Assembly (NCBI RefSeq): GCF_024347375.1
Contig: NZ_AP025470.1
Location: 1,612,001-1,676,000 of the forward strand
DNA from: Vibrio coralliirubri
Lineage (GTDB): Bacteria; Pseudomonadota; Gammaproteobacteria; Enterobacterales; Vibrionaceae
Reading direction: 5' to 3'
DNA: 64,000 nt
The notes under the pieces were generated by a model, which had not been told where the DNA came from, searched no databases, and saw only the letters and a list, made by a program, of their open reading frames with translations. Below are positions 18,177 through 28,005 of the stretch, piece by piece. Position numbers and translations under genes: made by a program. The first letter of the stretch is position 1. Every line of letters starts with the position of its first letter.

Positions 18177-20740
18177 GATTGAACCCCTAGCTTCTGTTTA
18201 TCAGATTTCAGGAATATCGAGAAAAACACAATTAAACTAAAGGAACTCGCGAGAAGCGACGCGCCAAATATAAGAATGGTTTGGTCGTAACCGAAGATAC
18301 TCAAACAAACCCCAGCCAGCATTGGCCCCGCGATATTACCGATACGCTCTGTAAGTCTAAATATACCGATGATTTTTCCCTTCTCGATGCCCTGACCAGA
18401 CAGGAGGTCGATGACCAAAGGTATTTGTGGAGAAACACAGATGCCGTGTGCAATACCAATAATGATCACGATGAGTAGCAGCCCTAATGTGCCTTGGAAG
18501 AAGTAGAAGTTGAGCAAGGCAAGGGATGAAAGCAAACCACCGATAAAAATGAAGGCCATTTTGTTTTTAAGCTTATCAACTAATATCGCGCTTAATGGTG
18601 AAATTAATATGATCGCGAGGCCATACGCCATAATCACCCGTCCAGAAACAGAGCTGCTTTCGCCTAGGAATTGCAGATAGACAGGGCAGATGTAGTAGAG
18701 GAAGCCTGTCAGTACGATCTTCGCCGGTATCGCACTGAATATCGTAATTAGCGCAAAATACTTATTACTCAACAGAAGCTTAAAGTCTTTCAGCTGAACG
18801 GGTTTACTCGCGTTGCTGGTAGTCGACTTTTCAAAGAACACATAGACTAGCAAGACACTCAATGTTGCCAACAGTCCTGCGAGCATAAATGTTTCTGAGT
18901 ATCCAAGTTTCTCGGCGAGGATCCCGCCAATAGCGGCGCCACATAAAGAGCCAGAGAAGAATGATGACAAGAAAGTCGCCATTCCTTTGGTGCGATTAGA
19001 GTCGTTAGTGGTATCTGATACATAACCTTGTGCTGAAATAAAGACGATACCGTAGCCTACAGCGGTAAAAGCTCTAGCTACCAACAAGAGTTCGAGAGAT
19101 TGAATGAAAGCAGTAGCAACTAAGCCAATACAAGTGATGAGTCCACCTGTCATCAATGAATGCCTTCTGCCTACTTTATCTGACCAGTAACCTGCAAATG
19201 GCAGTGAGATAGCCCAGCACAACATGAACAGAGAAATGGGTAAGCTCGTAACTAGGTTTTCAGGGATCCAACCGGTTGTGTTTTCCAGTGAAGAGACAAA
19301 CCTAGGGAAGAAGGCGAGTGAAGATGCTTCTGAGAACACCAATAAAAATAGGGGCAAGCGAATGAATCGAAAGTCTTGCTTGTCAATGTCTTGTGATGGT
19401 TGATTAGGGTTTAGCTTGGTAATGGCTTGATTAGTCAGGTTGAGCAGCTTGCCAATTTCGTCGCGCGTAGAGATCTTGGCTAAGTGATTCACGATGTCGC
19501 GGTTGACCAACATGAACACTTTCTTTACCTGATTCCAAGGCGAAATAATCATGAAGTTACACATGAACAGAATGATTTCTGCAACCACAAGGCAAGAGGC
19601 AACCAACACGGTAATCATGTCCATGACGCTTTCTTTAAGCAGGTTAATGATCAAGTTGTTGTCGGTGGTGACATTCAGTTGAATTGTGTGGCTGTTGTTG
19701 AGTGAGAATGTCGATTCGCGGATAGAAGGGTGATCGATTTGTTCCGCAGGATAACGATAGGAAGTACCCGATTGTCCTTCAAAGTTAATCGATAGGATCT
19801 CGCTATGATGATCAACGAAGAACGCAAATTCGTCTTCTAGACCATGTAGCTTATCGGCAGGAACGCCTTTATCGAGTAGCTCTTTAATCATTTGATTTAA
19901 AGAGTCGCCAATCAGGTTGGACTTCTGTTCGAGCTTAACCTCGTAAATCTGTGAAAACTTGTCTAAAGATTGATACGAAACTCCTAGGTTAGCAATGATC
20001 GTCAACAGGATAGCAAGAGAGATGATAAACACAGGAAAGTGTTTGTTTTTCAACTTCTCAAACTTAGACAATGAATTCGGGGATTGCAGCGCCTTGTGAG
20101 CTTGGGTAATCATTGGCAGTAATTCATCCGAATCGGTCGCGGACTCAAATATTGCAGTTGCGCCTTTTACTCGGCCGACAATACCTTTCAATAGATACTT
20201 CAAGGCGACAAAGGCAAATAGGCAAGAGAGTAGTATCCAAATTGCCGAATAGAGGAACTGGAGCTTGAGTAAGAAGGTTTTTTGTTGTTCTAACAGAGTT
20301 GTGGAGTAGTAGAGCTTTACTTGCCCCTCAACTAATCCAAAAGAGTTGGTGATATCGAGCGATAGCTGACGGTTATTCTCGTTGCTTTGTTCTCCGGTAC
20401 CAAACAGTCGTTCGCCAGAGCTTGAGACGACAACCAAGGCGGTAATACCGTCAACGATTTTCAATCGACGATCCAGCATGCCTTGTATGTTTGATATTGC
20501 AGAGAGAGGCAAGCCTAAACTGATCGCTTGGTTGATATCGTTATGTGTTTCTTCTAATACTATTTCATAGATGGAGTCGGAGGTTTCAGTGAGCCTTTTC
20601 TCGAAATTAAAATAGTTCAGCGTTGCATTTAAGGTGATGGAAAACAGCAAAACCGCCATGATAGCAAGCATCAACTTAACCCGAAGTGACAGGTTAATTA
20701 ATGAAGGTTTGATCAATGTTTGGCTGGCTTTGCTGTTCAT
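18173..20740 (-). CDS. Fusion of a double periplasmic sensor module and an MFS transporter, inside the T6SS operon
   Basis: Membrane protein of 855 residues. The N-terminal half looks like two tandem sensor units: membrane segment 21-43, periplasmic loop to about 158, membrane segment 161-185 with a HAMP-like helix; then membrane segment 235-254, periplasmic loop to 370, membrane segment 372-399 and a second HAMP-like stretch (IVNHLAKISTRDEIGKLL). From about 458 to 850 it is a 12-helix major facilitator, with MFS motif A as GYWSDKVGRRHSL at 517-529. No kinase, cyclase or methyl-accepting domain is present, so the sensor output seems to be the transporter itself. It lies 9 bases after clpV and overlaps the next gene by four bases. 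Substrate unknown. Confidence 0.85.
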   Translation of the reverse strand: MNSKASQTLIKPSLINLSLRVKLMLAIMAVLLFSITLNATLNYFNFEKRLTETSDSIYEIVLEETHNDINQAISLGLPLSAISNIQGMLDRRLKIVDGITALVVVSSSGERLFGTGEQSNENNRQLSLDITNSFGLVEGQVKLYYSTTLLEQQKTFLLKLQFLYSAIWILLSCLFAFVALKYLLKGIVGRVKGATAIFESATDSDELLPMITQAHKALQSPNSLSKFEKLKNKHFPVFIISLAILLTIIANLGVSYQSLDKFSQIYEVKLEQKSNLIGDSLNQMIKELLDKGVPADKLHGLEDEFAFFVDHHSEILSINFEGQSGTSYRYPAEQIDHPSIRESTFSLNNSHTIQLNVTTDNNLIINLLKESVMDMITVLVASCLVVAEIILFMCNFMIISPWNQVKKVFMLVNRDIVNHLAKISTRDEIGKLLNLTNQAITKLNPNQPSQDIDKQDFRFIRLPLFLLVFSEASSLAFFPRFVSSLENTTGWIPENLVTSLPISLFMLCWAISLPFAGYWSDKVGRRHSLMTGGLITCIGLVATAFIQSLELLLVARAFTAVGYGIVFISAQGYVSDTTNDSNRTKGMATFLSSFFSGSLCGAAIGGILAEKLGYSETFMLAGLLATLSVLLVYVFFEKSTTSNASKPVQLKDFKLLLSNKYFALITIFSAIPAKIVLTGFLYYICPVYLQFLGESSSVSGRVIMAYGLAIILISPLSAILVDKLKNKMAFIFIGGLLSSLALLNFYFFQGTLGLLLIVIIIGIAHGICVSPQIPLVIDLLSGQGIEKGKIIGIFRLTERIGNIAGPMLAGVCLSIFGYDQTILIFGASLLASSFSLIVFFSIFLKSDKQKLGVQS

Positions 20741-20749
20741 AGTTAAAAC

Positions 20750-23362
20750 CTACTTAATCGATAAATCGAAGTCAGCACTATTGTTGGTCGCGCTAACGGT
20801 GACTTGAGTAATAGGTTCGCTTCGGCTGAGTCGACCAATACACTCTTCAGCTAATCTCGGCATCAATGAGCGGTTAATGATTTGCTCGACTGCACGGCCA
20901 CCTGTCGTTGGATCGGTATTACGGTCAACCACGAATTGAATGAAGTCTGCGTCCCAAGTAAAGGAAGCTTGATATTGTTCTGCGAGTTTCTTCTTGATTC
21001 GATTTAACGAGATCTCAGTGATTTTCGCTAACTCTTCATCGTTAAGCGGGTAGTAAGGGACAATGGTTGTTCGTCCTAAGAAAGCAGGTTTGAAGTATTG
21101 CTGTAAGTCCGGACGAATCGATTCAAGTAGCTCGTCGTTGTCGATACGGTCTGTGGTTTTAGCGCACACATCACAGATAGCTTGGTCAGCTGCGTTCGAC
21201 GTCATGATGATGATGGTGTTTTTGAAATCGACAGTTCGGCCTTCACTGTCTTTGATATGGCCTTTATCGAAGATTTGATAGAACAGGTCATGCACGCCAG
21301 GGTGTGCTTTCTCCATCTCATCCAACAGTAGTACTGAGTATGGGTTACGTCGGATAGCTTCCGTTAACACACCGCCTTCACCAAAGCCGACATAGCCAGC
21401 AGGTGAGCCGAGTAGCATCGAAATCTTATGCTCCTCTTTAAACTCGGTCATGTTAATCACGGTAAGGTCGTTGCTACCTCCGTACAGTTGCTCCGCAAGT
21501 GCCATGGCGGTTTCAGTTTTACCCACACCACTAGGGCCACACATCAGGAACACACCAATCGGTTTACGATTATCGGTTAACCCAGCGCGTGATATGCGAA
21601 TCGCTTTTGCGAGCTCGTTTTTTGCGACATCTTGACCAATAACTCGAGTATTAAGCTCGTCTTCTAAGGTCAGCAGCTTGGCGATTTCATCACTCATCAT
21701 GTTGCCAACAGGAATACCGGTCCAATTCGCAATCACTTGAGCAATGGTGTTGTCGTCAACCATGGCGTAAACAAGAGGTTCTTCACCTTGCAGATCGGCC
21801 AATTCAGTACGCAGGGTGTCGAGCTGTTTTTGCTTGTTAGCGTCAACAGCGTCTTGCTCTTGTTCTTCCGTTATCTCTTGTTGAACCGCTTTGATTTGGT
21901 CAACTAACTCAATCTCTTTCTCCCAGCGTGTGTAATATGCTGCCAATGCTTGTTGGTTTTCTTCAATCGATTGTGTGAGTTCTTTGATCAATTCAGCGCT
22001 ATTTGAGAACAACGCATCTTCTTTTTCTAACGCCGACTTTTCGTTTTCTTGGTAACGAATAGTTTGCTCTAACGTTTCCAATACTTCTGGTTTCGCGCCT
22101 TGTGTCAGTGCGATTCGTGCACTGGCAGTATCAAGCAGGCTAATCGCTTTGTCTGGCAGTTGGCGACTTGGCAGGTAACGGATCGATAAGTTGACCGCGG
22201 CTTCAATCGCGGATTCAGCAATAAAAGCGCCATGGTGAGCTTGTAATGAAGCCGCCACACCACGCAGCATTTGCATCGCATCTTCTGCGTTAGGCTCTTC
22301 AATGGTCACGACTTGGAATCGGCGTGTTAGAGCAGGATCTTTTTCGAAGTACTTTTTGTATTCCGCCCAAGTTGTCGCGGCGATGGTTTTGAACTCACCA
22401 CGCGCCAAGGCTGGTTTGAGAAGGTTGGCCGCGTCGTTTTGTCCGGCAGCGCCGCCTGCACCAATAAGGGTGTGGGCTTCATCGATAAATACGATGATGG
22501 GTACTTCTGAGCTTTTCACTTCGTTGATGACGTCTTTTAAGCGGTTTTCAAACTCACCTTTAACGCTCGCACCAGCTTGCAGTAAGCCAAGGTCTAAAGA
22601 GTGGATTTGCACGCCTTGTAGAGCACTAGGAACTTCGTCGGCTGCAATTCTTAACGCTAAGCCTTCAACAACAGCGGTTTTACCTACGCCGGGTTCACCG
22701 ACCATAATTGGGTTGTTTTGGCGTTTACGACACAAGATATCAATCGCTTTTCTTACTTCGGCATTACGGCCAGAAATAGGATCGATATTGCCGTCAATCG
22801 CTTGTTGAGTCAGATTAACCGTGTACTTGCTCAGTGCGTCGTTACCTGCGGGTGTGGTATCGACAGAGCCACCGGCTGAGGGCGTTGCAGAATTACGGGC
22901 AATAGGGGTTTTCTTTATCAGACCTTGTAGAGATTCGAGTGAAACACTGCTCAGAGTTTCTAGCTGCAGGGTGCTGACGCCTAACACGTTCTGTTGCATC
23001 AACGCTTGAATTAGATGCAAGCTGACGATTTCGCCATGACCATAGTTTACCGATGCAATCATCCAAGCATCTTTGATTAATTCAGTTAAGCCATGGCTTA
23101 GTGTCGGCTGACCTTCGCTGCCTTTTGGAAGCATAGATATTTTCTTGGAAAGCTCATTCACTAAGGCGTCTAATGACAGCTTTTGAGATTCGCACAACGC
23201 CATTAGCTTCGGATCTTTTTGGGAAATAAGCTGAAGGATCCAGTGTTCTGTTTCTATCGCTCCAACACCTTGGTTCATCGCCGCGCCCGCAGACGCTTCC
23301 AACGCTTGCTTCAGTTCGGGAGATAGCTTTCCTACTAAGTTAGTGAGAGTTACTTGTGTCAT
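20750..23362 (-). CDS. clpV: ClpV (TssH) ATPase that recycles the T6SS sheath
   Basis: AAA+ protein of 870 residues, normal ClpV length. The N-domain (to about 150) binds the contracted sheath. The first ATPase domain has Walker A GEPGVGKT and Walker B IIVFIDEAHT; a coiled middle domain follows; the second has GPSGVGKT and VLLLDEMEKAH. The C-terminal small domain includes NTDPTTGGRAVEQII. I use the ATG at 23362 (MTQVTLTNLVGKLS), with AAGGA eight bases upstream, rather than a TTG two codons earlier. ClpV disassembles contracted TssB/TssC tubes in the cytoplasm; both sheath genes are in the same operon. Confidence 0.96.
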   Translation of the reverse strand: MTQVTLTNLVGKLSPELKQALEASAGAAMNQGVGAIETEHWILQLISQKDPKLMALCESQKLSLDALVNELSKKISMLPKGSEGQPTLSHGLTELIKDAWMIASVNYGHGEIVSLHLIQALMQQNVLGVSTLQLETLSSVSLESLQGLIKKTPIARNSATPSAGGSVDTTPAGNDALSKYTVNLTQQAIDGNIDPISGRNAEVRKAIDILCRKRQNNPIMVGEPGVGKTAVVEGLALRIAADEVPSALQGVQIHSLDLGLLQAGASVKGEFENRLKDVINEVKSSEVPIIVFIDEAHTLIGAGGAAGQNDAANLLKPALARGEFKTIAATTWAEYKKYFEKDPALTRRFQVVTIEEPNAEDAMQMLRGVAASLQAHHGAFIAESAIEAAVNLSIRYLPSRQLPDKAISLLDTASARIALTQGAKPEVLETLEQTIRYQENEKSALEKEDALFSNSAELIKELTQSIEENQQALAAYYTRWEKEIELVDQIKAVQQEITEEQEQDAVDANKQKQLDTLRTELADLQGEEPLVYAMVDDNTIAQVIANWTGIPVGNMMSDEIAKLLTLEDELNTRVIGQDVAKNELAKAIRISRAGLTDNRKPIGVFLMCGPSGVGKTETAMALAEQLYGGSNDLTVINMTEFKEEHKISMLLGSPAGYVGFGEGGVLTEAIRRNPYSVLLLDEMEKAHPGVHDLFYQIFDKGHIKDSEGRTVDFKNTIIIMTSNAADQAICDVCAKTTDRIDNDELLESIRPDLQQYFKPAFLGRTTIVPYYPLNDEELAKITEISLNRIKKKLAEQYQASFTWDADFIQFVVDRNTDPTTGGRAVEQIINRSLMPRLAEECIGRLSRSEPITQVTVSATNNSADFDLSIK

Positions 23363-23409
23363 AGTCAATTCCTTGTATCTCTAAAATCTACACATTCCGT
23401 ATTTATGAA

Positions 23410-24342
23410 CTACAAAAGCAAAATCTTTACGGTTTCATTGGGGTTACGCTCAGGTGCAAGGTAGTCAATTTCACCTAAACGAGCGGCTATAGAAACCTTG
23501 CTTGATAAACGGGGTTTGGTTAAATATGAACGTTTGACGTTCAGATAAATGGCAACAGGCGTACTGTCTTTTAAATAGTGCTGAGTCAAAGACAACACGG
23601 CTTTTGCAAATTGTTCATCTTTTTGAATCTCGAGGAACTCATTTCTGTTCTTTGGGGTAACAAAAATACTCAAGTTGTTGAAATGGGCTAAACAAGTTTT
23701 GCCGACCAAAAAACCTTGCCCTAAGCGACTGTTAAAATCTCGATTAACACCAATGCGAGTTAACGAGTCGGTCGGCAATAGACGCTGTTCAAATGCTTTG
23801 CATTCCACCTCGATGGAATATGGGAAAAAGTCATTTAAAATCTTTTTCAGAGTCGTCAGGTTTCGGCTTTGCTGGCTTAGCAGTAGTGAATATTGGAGAT
23901 ACTCTTTGTGCTCTTTTCCAAGCGCAGCAAAGTGATTCAATAATGCTGTTTTCTTTGGATTTTGCTCACTTTCAACGAGCAGCCAACGTCGAGCATTTGT
24001 TCGATAGGTGATTTCAAAGTGCCGTTGATTAAATACGTCCAGAAAATCTTGCAACGAATGATCTTCATTGTGGATCGCGGCTAACAACTCTTCGTATATG
24101 TAATTAGGTATCACGCCTTTAACGCCCGAGAGCGCTTGTTTTGCCAATCTGAGTTTGGCTTTGTTCCCCTTTAACGAGAAGTATTGGATCTCTTGAGGGT
24201 TGCCAGTCGGCATCGCCTCCGATTTCAATTGGATCTGTATCGGCGCGCTACTTTGGGACTGAAGTTGCTCCAATAGCCTCATTGCCTGAGAGAAATCGTA
24301 CTTTTCAGGCTGAGCGGCTAGGTCTTCGATGAAAGGCTTCAT
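23410..24342 (-). CDS. tssG: TssG baseplate component of the T6SS
   Basis: Protein of 310 residues, typical TssG length, starting MKPFIEDLAAQPEKYDFSQA; the segment KYDFSQAMRLLE is the family's conserved N-terminal helix and FPYSIEVECKAFEQRLLP matches the middle part. TssG with two TssF copies and TssK forms the phage-like baseplate wedge. The ATG at 24342 has a GGGGGA site close upstream. The gap of 64 bases to tssF is one of the larger ones in this operon. Confidence 0.93.
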   Translation of the reverse strand: MKPFIEDLAAQPEKYDFSQAMRLLEQLQSQSSAPIQIQLKSEAMPTGNPQEIQYFSLKGNKAKLRLAKQALSGVKGVIPNYIYEELLAAIHNEDHSLQDFLDVFNQRHFEITYRTNARRWLLVESEQNPKKTALLNHFAALGKEHKEYLQYSLLLSQQSRNLTTLKKILNDFFPYSIEVECKAFEQRLLPTDSLTRIGVNRDFNSRLGQGFLVGKTCLAHFNNLSIFVTPKNRNEFLEIQKDEQFAKAVLSLTQHYLKDSTPVAIYLNVKRSYLTKPRLSSKVSIAARLGEIDYLAPERNPNETVKILLL

Positions 24343-24406
24343 ATGTCCCCCTTACAGTCTAAGCTCTGGTTATTTTCAGCTCGCATCATTGCCGATATTC
24401 GCTGAG

Positions 24407-26158
24407 TTATAAGCACAATTGACTACCGTGAATCTTAGGGTACTTTTTAACGACACCATCTCGTCCGTAGATTCGGATCTTGAGTTGTATATATCGATCA
24501 AAACTACAAAACTGTTGGAAGAAGCGATTTAACACGTCGGCAAACGCCAAGTAGGGCGAGGCTGCATCGAGTGTGAGTTCAATCTCGGTTCCTGGAGAGA
24601 ATACATTTTTGCCCAGAACGCGAATCGCAGACACTTGAGAGTTAAACGTGATCGAGTGAATCATTTGAATTTCAGCGCTCGATACTTGTTCTCGGCTGCA
24701 CAAACTCAACATATGCTTGAGGTCAGCAACCGGATTACTAGACTGCACCAGTGATGAAAAGTTGGTGTTCAGTAAGCTAATGAATTCCCAATGGATATTT
24801 TGGTCGAGTTCCTTTGTTATGGGTGCCGAAGGCGGATAAATAGGCGAAAAATCACCGGGTAAATCAATACTCTCTAGGCATTCCAGAGTGCCGTTTACGC
24901 CACACGCTTGCTTGCCATTTGTACACAACAAGTGAGTGCCAAGCAGCTTACTAAATTCAGCCTCTGGCGCTTTAGATAGCGAGATTGCGATGCTCATTTC
25001 ACCAAAGTGATTGTGTTTACTTTGCCAGTAGTCATATTGCTGATTGTGGGTGTATTTCTCTTTAAAAAGAGGAACTAACGGTATTTCACCGTTAGGTGTG
25101 ATTTCGTACACCTTCTGAATTTCGATGATTTCAATATTGTTGTCGCTGTGCGCGTCGGCATTCACAGGAACTGAAAGGGTTCTGTGATCGTATGCAATAG
25201 GTTCACCTGTCTGCTCAAACAAGTTAATTGCTGGCATTACGTTTAACTTGAAAACATCTTTATTGAATAGACGGATAAATTCGGATGGCAATGACGACAT
25301 GAACAAGTTAATGATGATTTCTGACTCATCAAATTGGCCTGCGTAATCCGCAAAGTTCTTAAGCCTAAAGAACTGTCGCTTCTCTTTGAAAAAGAAAAAC
25401 TCGTTAATCAGTTGGTAGCCCGTGAATTGATTACCATGCTCAGGTAAAAACTTAAACTCGAGATCGCTGATTCGATTTTTAAGCTGGTGGCTATCAATGG
25501 TGACATGTTGAGCGCATTCGCTATCTGAGATAGAAATCGCTAAGGTGTTATTGAGAAGAAGCTCGACTAGAGAGTCCGCATTGTTTTCAAACCCTTTGAC
25601 GAAGAAGTCGAGGTCATTCAGTTCTAAATGGCTGAAATGTACTTCGGGGTCGCCAGTGTTCAGTGAAATCTGAACGACCGCTGAGCTTTGATTAGCTGAT
25701 TTGGGTCTGTTGAAGCTAAACGGGGCGCTTAGCGCTTTGATGTTGCCTAAGCTAAATGGTGCTATTTTGAGTTCATCGACGGTTCTAAATAGGCATTCGT
25801 TTTTTGTGTTGGTGCTCGAAAACAGCGAACCTTTTGGCAAAGTACTCGATTCAATAGGGCCTTCTTCAGCAACTAACTCAAGATAAGCAACGCTAGGAAC
25901 GGTTTGTATATAAGACGGATAGAGCACTCCTAATATACCTTCGATGACCTCAGGTAACTGCTCTGATAGTTTCTTTTCTACTTTAGCATTTAATAGTGCG
26001 ACACCATCTAATAGACGAGCCATGCTAGGGTCTTCAATCTTACCTTGATGAATATTGAGCTTCTCAGCGTGCGTCGGGTATTCCTGACCGAACTGACCTA
26101 ACGAACGGCGCACAAAAGCCAGTTCTTGCTCGAAATAACGCATAATAGGTTCAGTCAT
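24407..26158 (-). CDS. tssF: TssF baseplate component of the T6SS
   Basis: Protein of 583 residues, normal for TssF. The conserved N-terminus MRYFEQELAFVRR, followed by DPSMARLLDGVALLNAKVEKKL and GVLYPSYIQTVPSV, is diagnostic of the VasA/ImpG family. With TssG, TssE and TssK it makes the baseplate on which sheath and Hcp tube grow. The start overlaps the end of tssE by eight bases, suggesting coupled translation. Confidence 0.95.
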   Translation of the reverse strand: MTEPIMRYFEQELAFVRRSLGQFGQEYPTHAEKLNIHQGKIEDPSMARLLDGVALLNAKVEKKLSEQLPEVIEGILGVLYPSYIQTVPSVAYLELVAEEGPIESSTLPKGSLFSSTNTKNECLFRTVDELKIAPFSLGNIKALSAPFSFNRPKSANQSSAVVQISLNTGDPEVHFSHLELNDLDFFVKGFENNADSLVELLLNNTLAISISDSECAQHVTIDSHQLKNRISDLEFKFLPEHGNQFTGYQLINEFFFFKEKRQFFRLKNFADYAGQFDESEIIINLFMSSLPSEFIRLFNKDVFKLNVMPAINLFEQTGEPIAYDHRTLSVPVNADAHSDNNIEIIEIQKVYEITPNGEIPLVPLFKEKYTHNQQYDYWQSKHNHFGEMSIAISLSKAPEAEFSKLLGTHLLCTNGKQACGVNGTLECLESIDLPGDFSPIYPPSAPITKELDQNIHWEFISLLNTNFSSLVQSSNPVADLKHMLSLCSREQVSSAEIQMIHSITFNSQVSAIRVLGKNVFSPGTEIELTLDAASPYLAFADVLNRFFQQFCSFDRYIQLKIRIYGRDGVVKKYPKIHGSQLCL

Positions 26159-26573
26159 AGTTATCTTCTTCTAATGAGGTTGTTAGGTCACTTAATGCGA
26201 TTTTGGAGTCAAAGATAAGGTCTTGTTCGCCATGACTTGTCTTAACCTTGGCGATGATGTTGAACGATAGTGAGTTTTCACCCTCTTTGCGCTCTCCAAG
26301 CTCTACCGAGATGTCATGGAGTCGTGGCTCAAAGCTTTTTATCCACGTTTCAATACGCAGAGTCAGCTGTGTTTTTTCTAGAGTGGCACTCAGCAATTGA
26401 ATATCTTCGATACCAAACTTTAAGTTCGAGCGATTGACTTCTATCAGTCGGTTATCGATATCTGTCAATGATGCTTCAGCTTCAAGGAGCTTGGTGAGAT
26501 GGAACTTGATGTCTTCAATCTCCGCATCCTGATAGGGCTTTGAATCACTGATAAAGGTCTTCCAAAAACTCAT
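26151..26573 (-). CDS. tssE: TssE, gp25-like baseplate protein of the T6SS
   Basis: Small cytoplasmic protein of 140 residues of the gp25-like family. Typical elements are the helix IKFHLTKLLEAEASL, the NLKFGIEDI segment and IETWIKSFEPRL. It connects baseplate to the first sheath ring. It is flanked by a TAATG overlap with the second sheath-like gene and an 8-base overlap with tssF. Confidence 0.92.
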   Translation of the reverse strand: MSFWKTFISDSKPYQDAEIEDIKFHLTKLLEAEASLTDIDNRLIEVNRSNLKFGIEDIQLLSATLEKTQLTLRIETWIKSFEPRLHDISVELGERKEGENSLSFNIIAKVKTSHGEQDLIFDSKIALSDLTTSLEEDNYD

Positions 26574-27967
26574 TACGCCACCTCATTTAGGTCGGTGGTC
26601 AGCACAACTTCACCACTGAAGTAATCAAATTGGTATTGAGGAACAATACGCAGAGTACAAGCGAAGCTGCCAGCTTGAGAACTCGATTCCGTCACGCTCA
26701 CTTTGGCGAAGCTGAGTGGGTATTTGGATAAGGTTTCCTCATTGGCAAATGAAACGTTACTCGAGAACTTTTCAATCCAATGGGTCAAAAACAGTTCACA
26801 CTCGGTCGCGTTGTTGAAGCTGCCGATCATCTCTCTTACTTGAACTTTTAGGTAATGAGCAATTCTGCAAGACATCAGTGTGGTTTGAATCTGCGTGAGT
26901 ACTTTGTCATTGTCGTTTTGTCCGCACTGCCAAATTGAGTTGTTACCATTGAAGTAAAACTTGTCGGTCAAAGGGCTTTTTGCGAGTGGGATAAAGCCGC
27001 TTTGAGCGTAGAAGTTCGACAGTTGGCCGAACAAGCTGATATCCGTCACTGGTTTTTGCAGGTGACTGTCGAAATAGTGATTGGTTGGTAGGTTAACGAC
27101 GGCACCTTGCAGCTTGTCGTTCCAACGGGATTTTAGGAAGCCAAACCAGTTCACGCGGTGAAATTCTCGCATGATAGTGGTAGCCAGTACCATATTGGCT
27201 AATCCCCAAGCACCTTGACCTTGCTCGTTGTAAATGAAGCCAGCGCGTCGATTCTTGTATGCGTCTCTCAGGCGGATTTGTGGTAGCGCCATGCCAATAA
27301 AGCGAGAGCTCGGCTTACTGCGTAAATCCTGCCACGCTTTAAAGTCGGGGCCGGAAAGGATCTTATTGATACGTTCGATATCAGATAACCAATCGGCACC
27401 GCTTTCACCAAAGAAGGTTGCTACGGGAGAAAACAACATAGGGCAGAGTGTTGCTTCGCCTAATTTGCCTAACAATTCTACGGTAAACAGATCGTCGTAG
27501 TCGGCATCAAAATCGATATCCATTGAGATAGGGTGGCTAAAGGTGATGCAACCAAAAGGGTGACCACCTAAGGTATTCAGTTCGTTATTGCCGATCTTGT
27601 TATACAAGTCACTGGATTTGGTGGAATAGGCTTGATTGACGTCGCTAGAGATCTCAGCCCAGTTCATATCGAGCAGTTTTACATGCGCTCTTTGGTAACT
27701 GACGGGTAAGGAAACAAGCTGCTGAAGGCTTAACCAGTTACGTTCCAGTTTTTGAAACTCTGGTTCATGGAGGACTTCATCAAGCTGTAAACTGAGTTTG
27801 GAATCGATTGCTGATATAAGTGTAGATATCAATGAAATTAGTGAGGATTTAGAGCTTAAGGAGTGTTTGTCTAGCTCAGATAACAGAGATAAAGCCTCTT
27901 TCATAAAGGTATTATCTGTGTCATCTAATTGATTGAATTTGTTTTGCCATTCTGTATTTAACTTCAT
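26573..27967 (-). CDS. Second TssC-like sheath-family protein (ImpD-type paralogue)
   Basis: Protein of 464 residues in the EvpB/TssC family (DUF877) but clearly different from the standard TssC next to it. Shared features: LERNWLSLQQLV near the N-terminus, the GGHPFGCITFSHPIS segment, the middle ALPQIRLRDAYKN and the C-terminal RIAHYLKVQVREMIGS. It lacks several stretches of canonical TssC. Clusters with two such genes (impC and impD in Rhizobium) are known, but what the second one does is unclear; a specialised ring at the baseplate or cap is one possibility. It lies 38 bases after tssC and overlaps tssE. Confidence 0.88.
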   Translation of the reverse strand: MKLNTEWQNKFNQLDDTDNTFMKEALSLLSELDKHSLSSKSSLISLISTLISAIDSKLSLQLDEVLHEPEFQKLERNWLSLQQLVSLPVSYQRAHVKLLDMNWAEISSDVNQAYSTKSSDLYNKIGNNELNTLGGHPFGCITFSHPISMDIDFDADYDDLFTVELLGKLGEATLCPMLFSPVATFFGESGADWLSDIERINKILSGPDFKAWQDLRSKPSSRFIGMALPQIRLRDAYKNRRAGFIYNEQGQGAWGLANMVLATTIMREFHRVNWFGFLKSRWNDKLQGAVVNLPTNHYFDSHLQKPVTDISLFGQLSNFYAQSGFIPLAKSPLTDKFYFNGNNSIWQCGQNDNDKVLTQIQTTLMSCRIAHYLKVQVREMIGSFNNATECELFLTHWIEKFSSNVSFANEETLSKYPLSFAKVSVTESSSQAGSFACTLRIVPQYQFDYFSGEVVLTTDLNEVA

Positions 27968-28005
27968 ACAAAATTTTTGGCCGGATTGCTCCGGCCAAAT
28001 CCATA

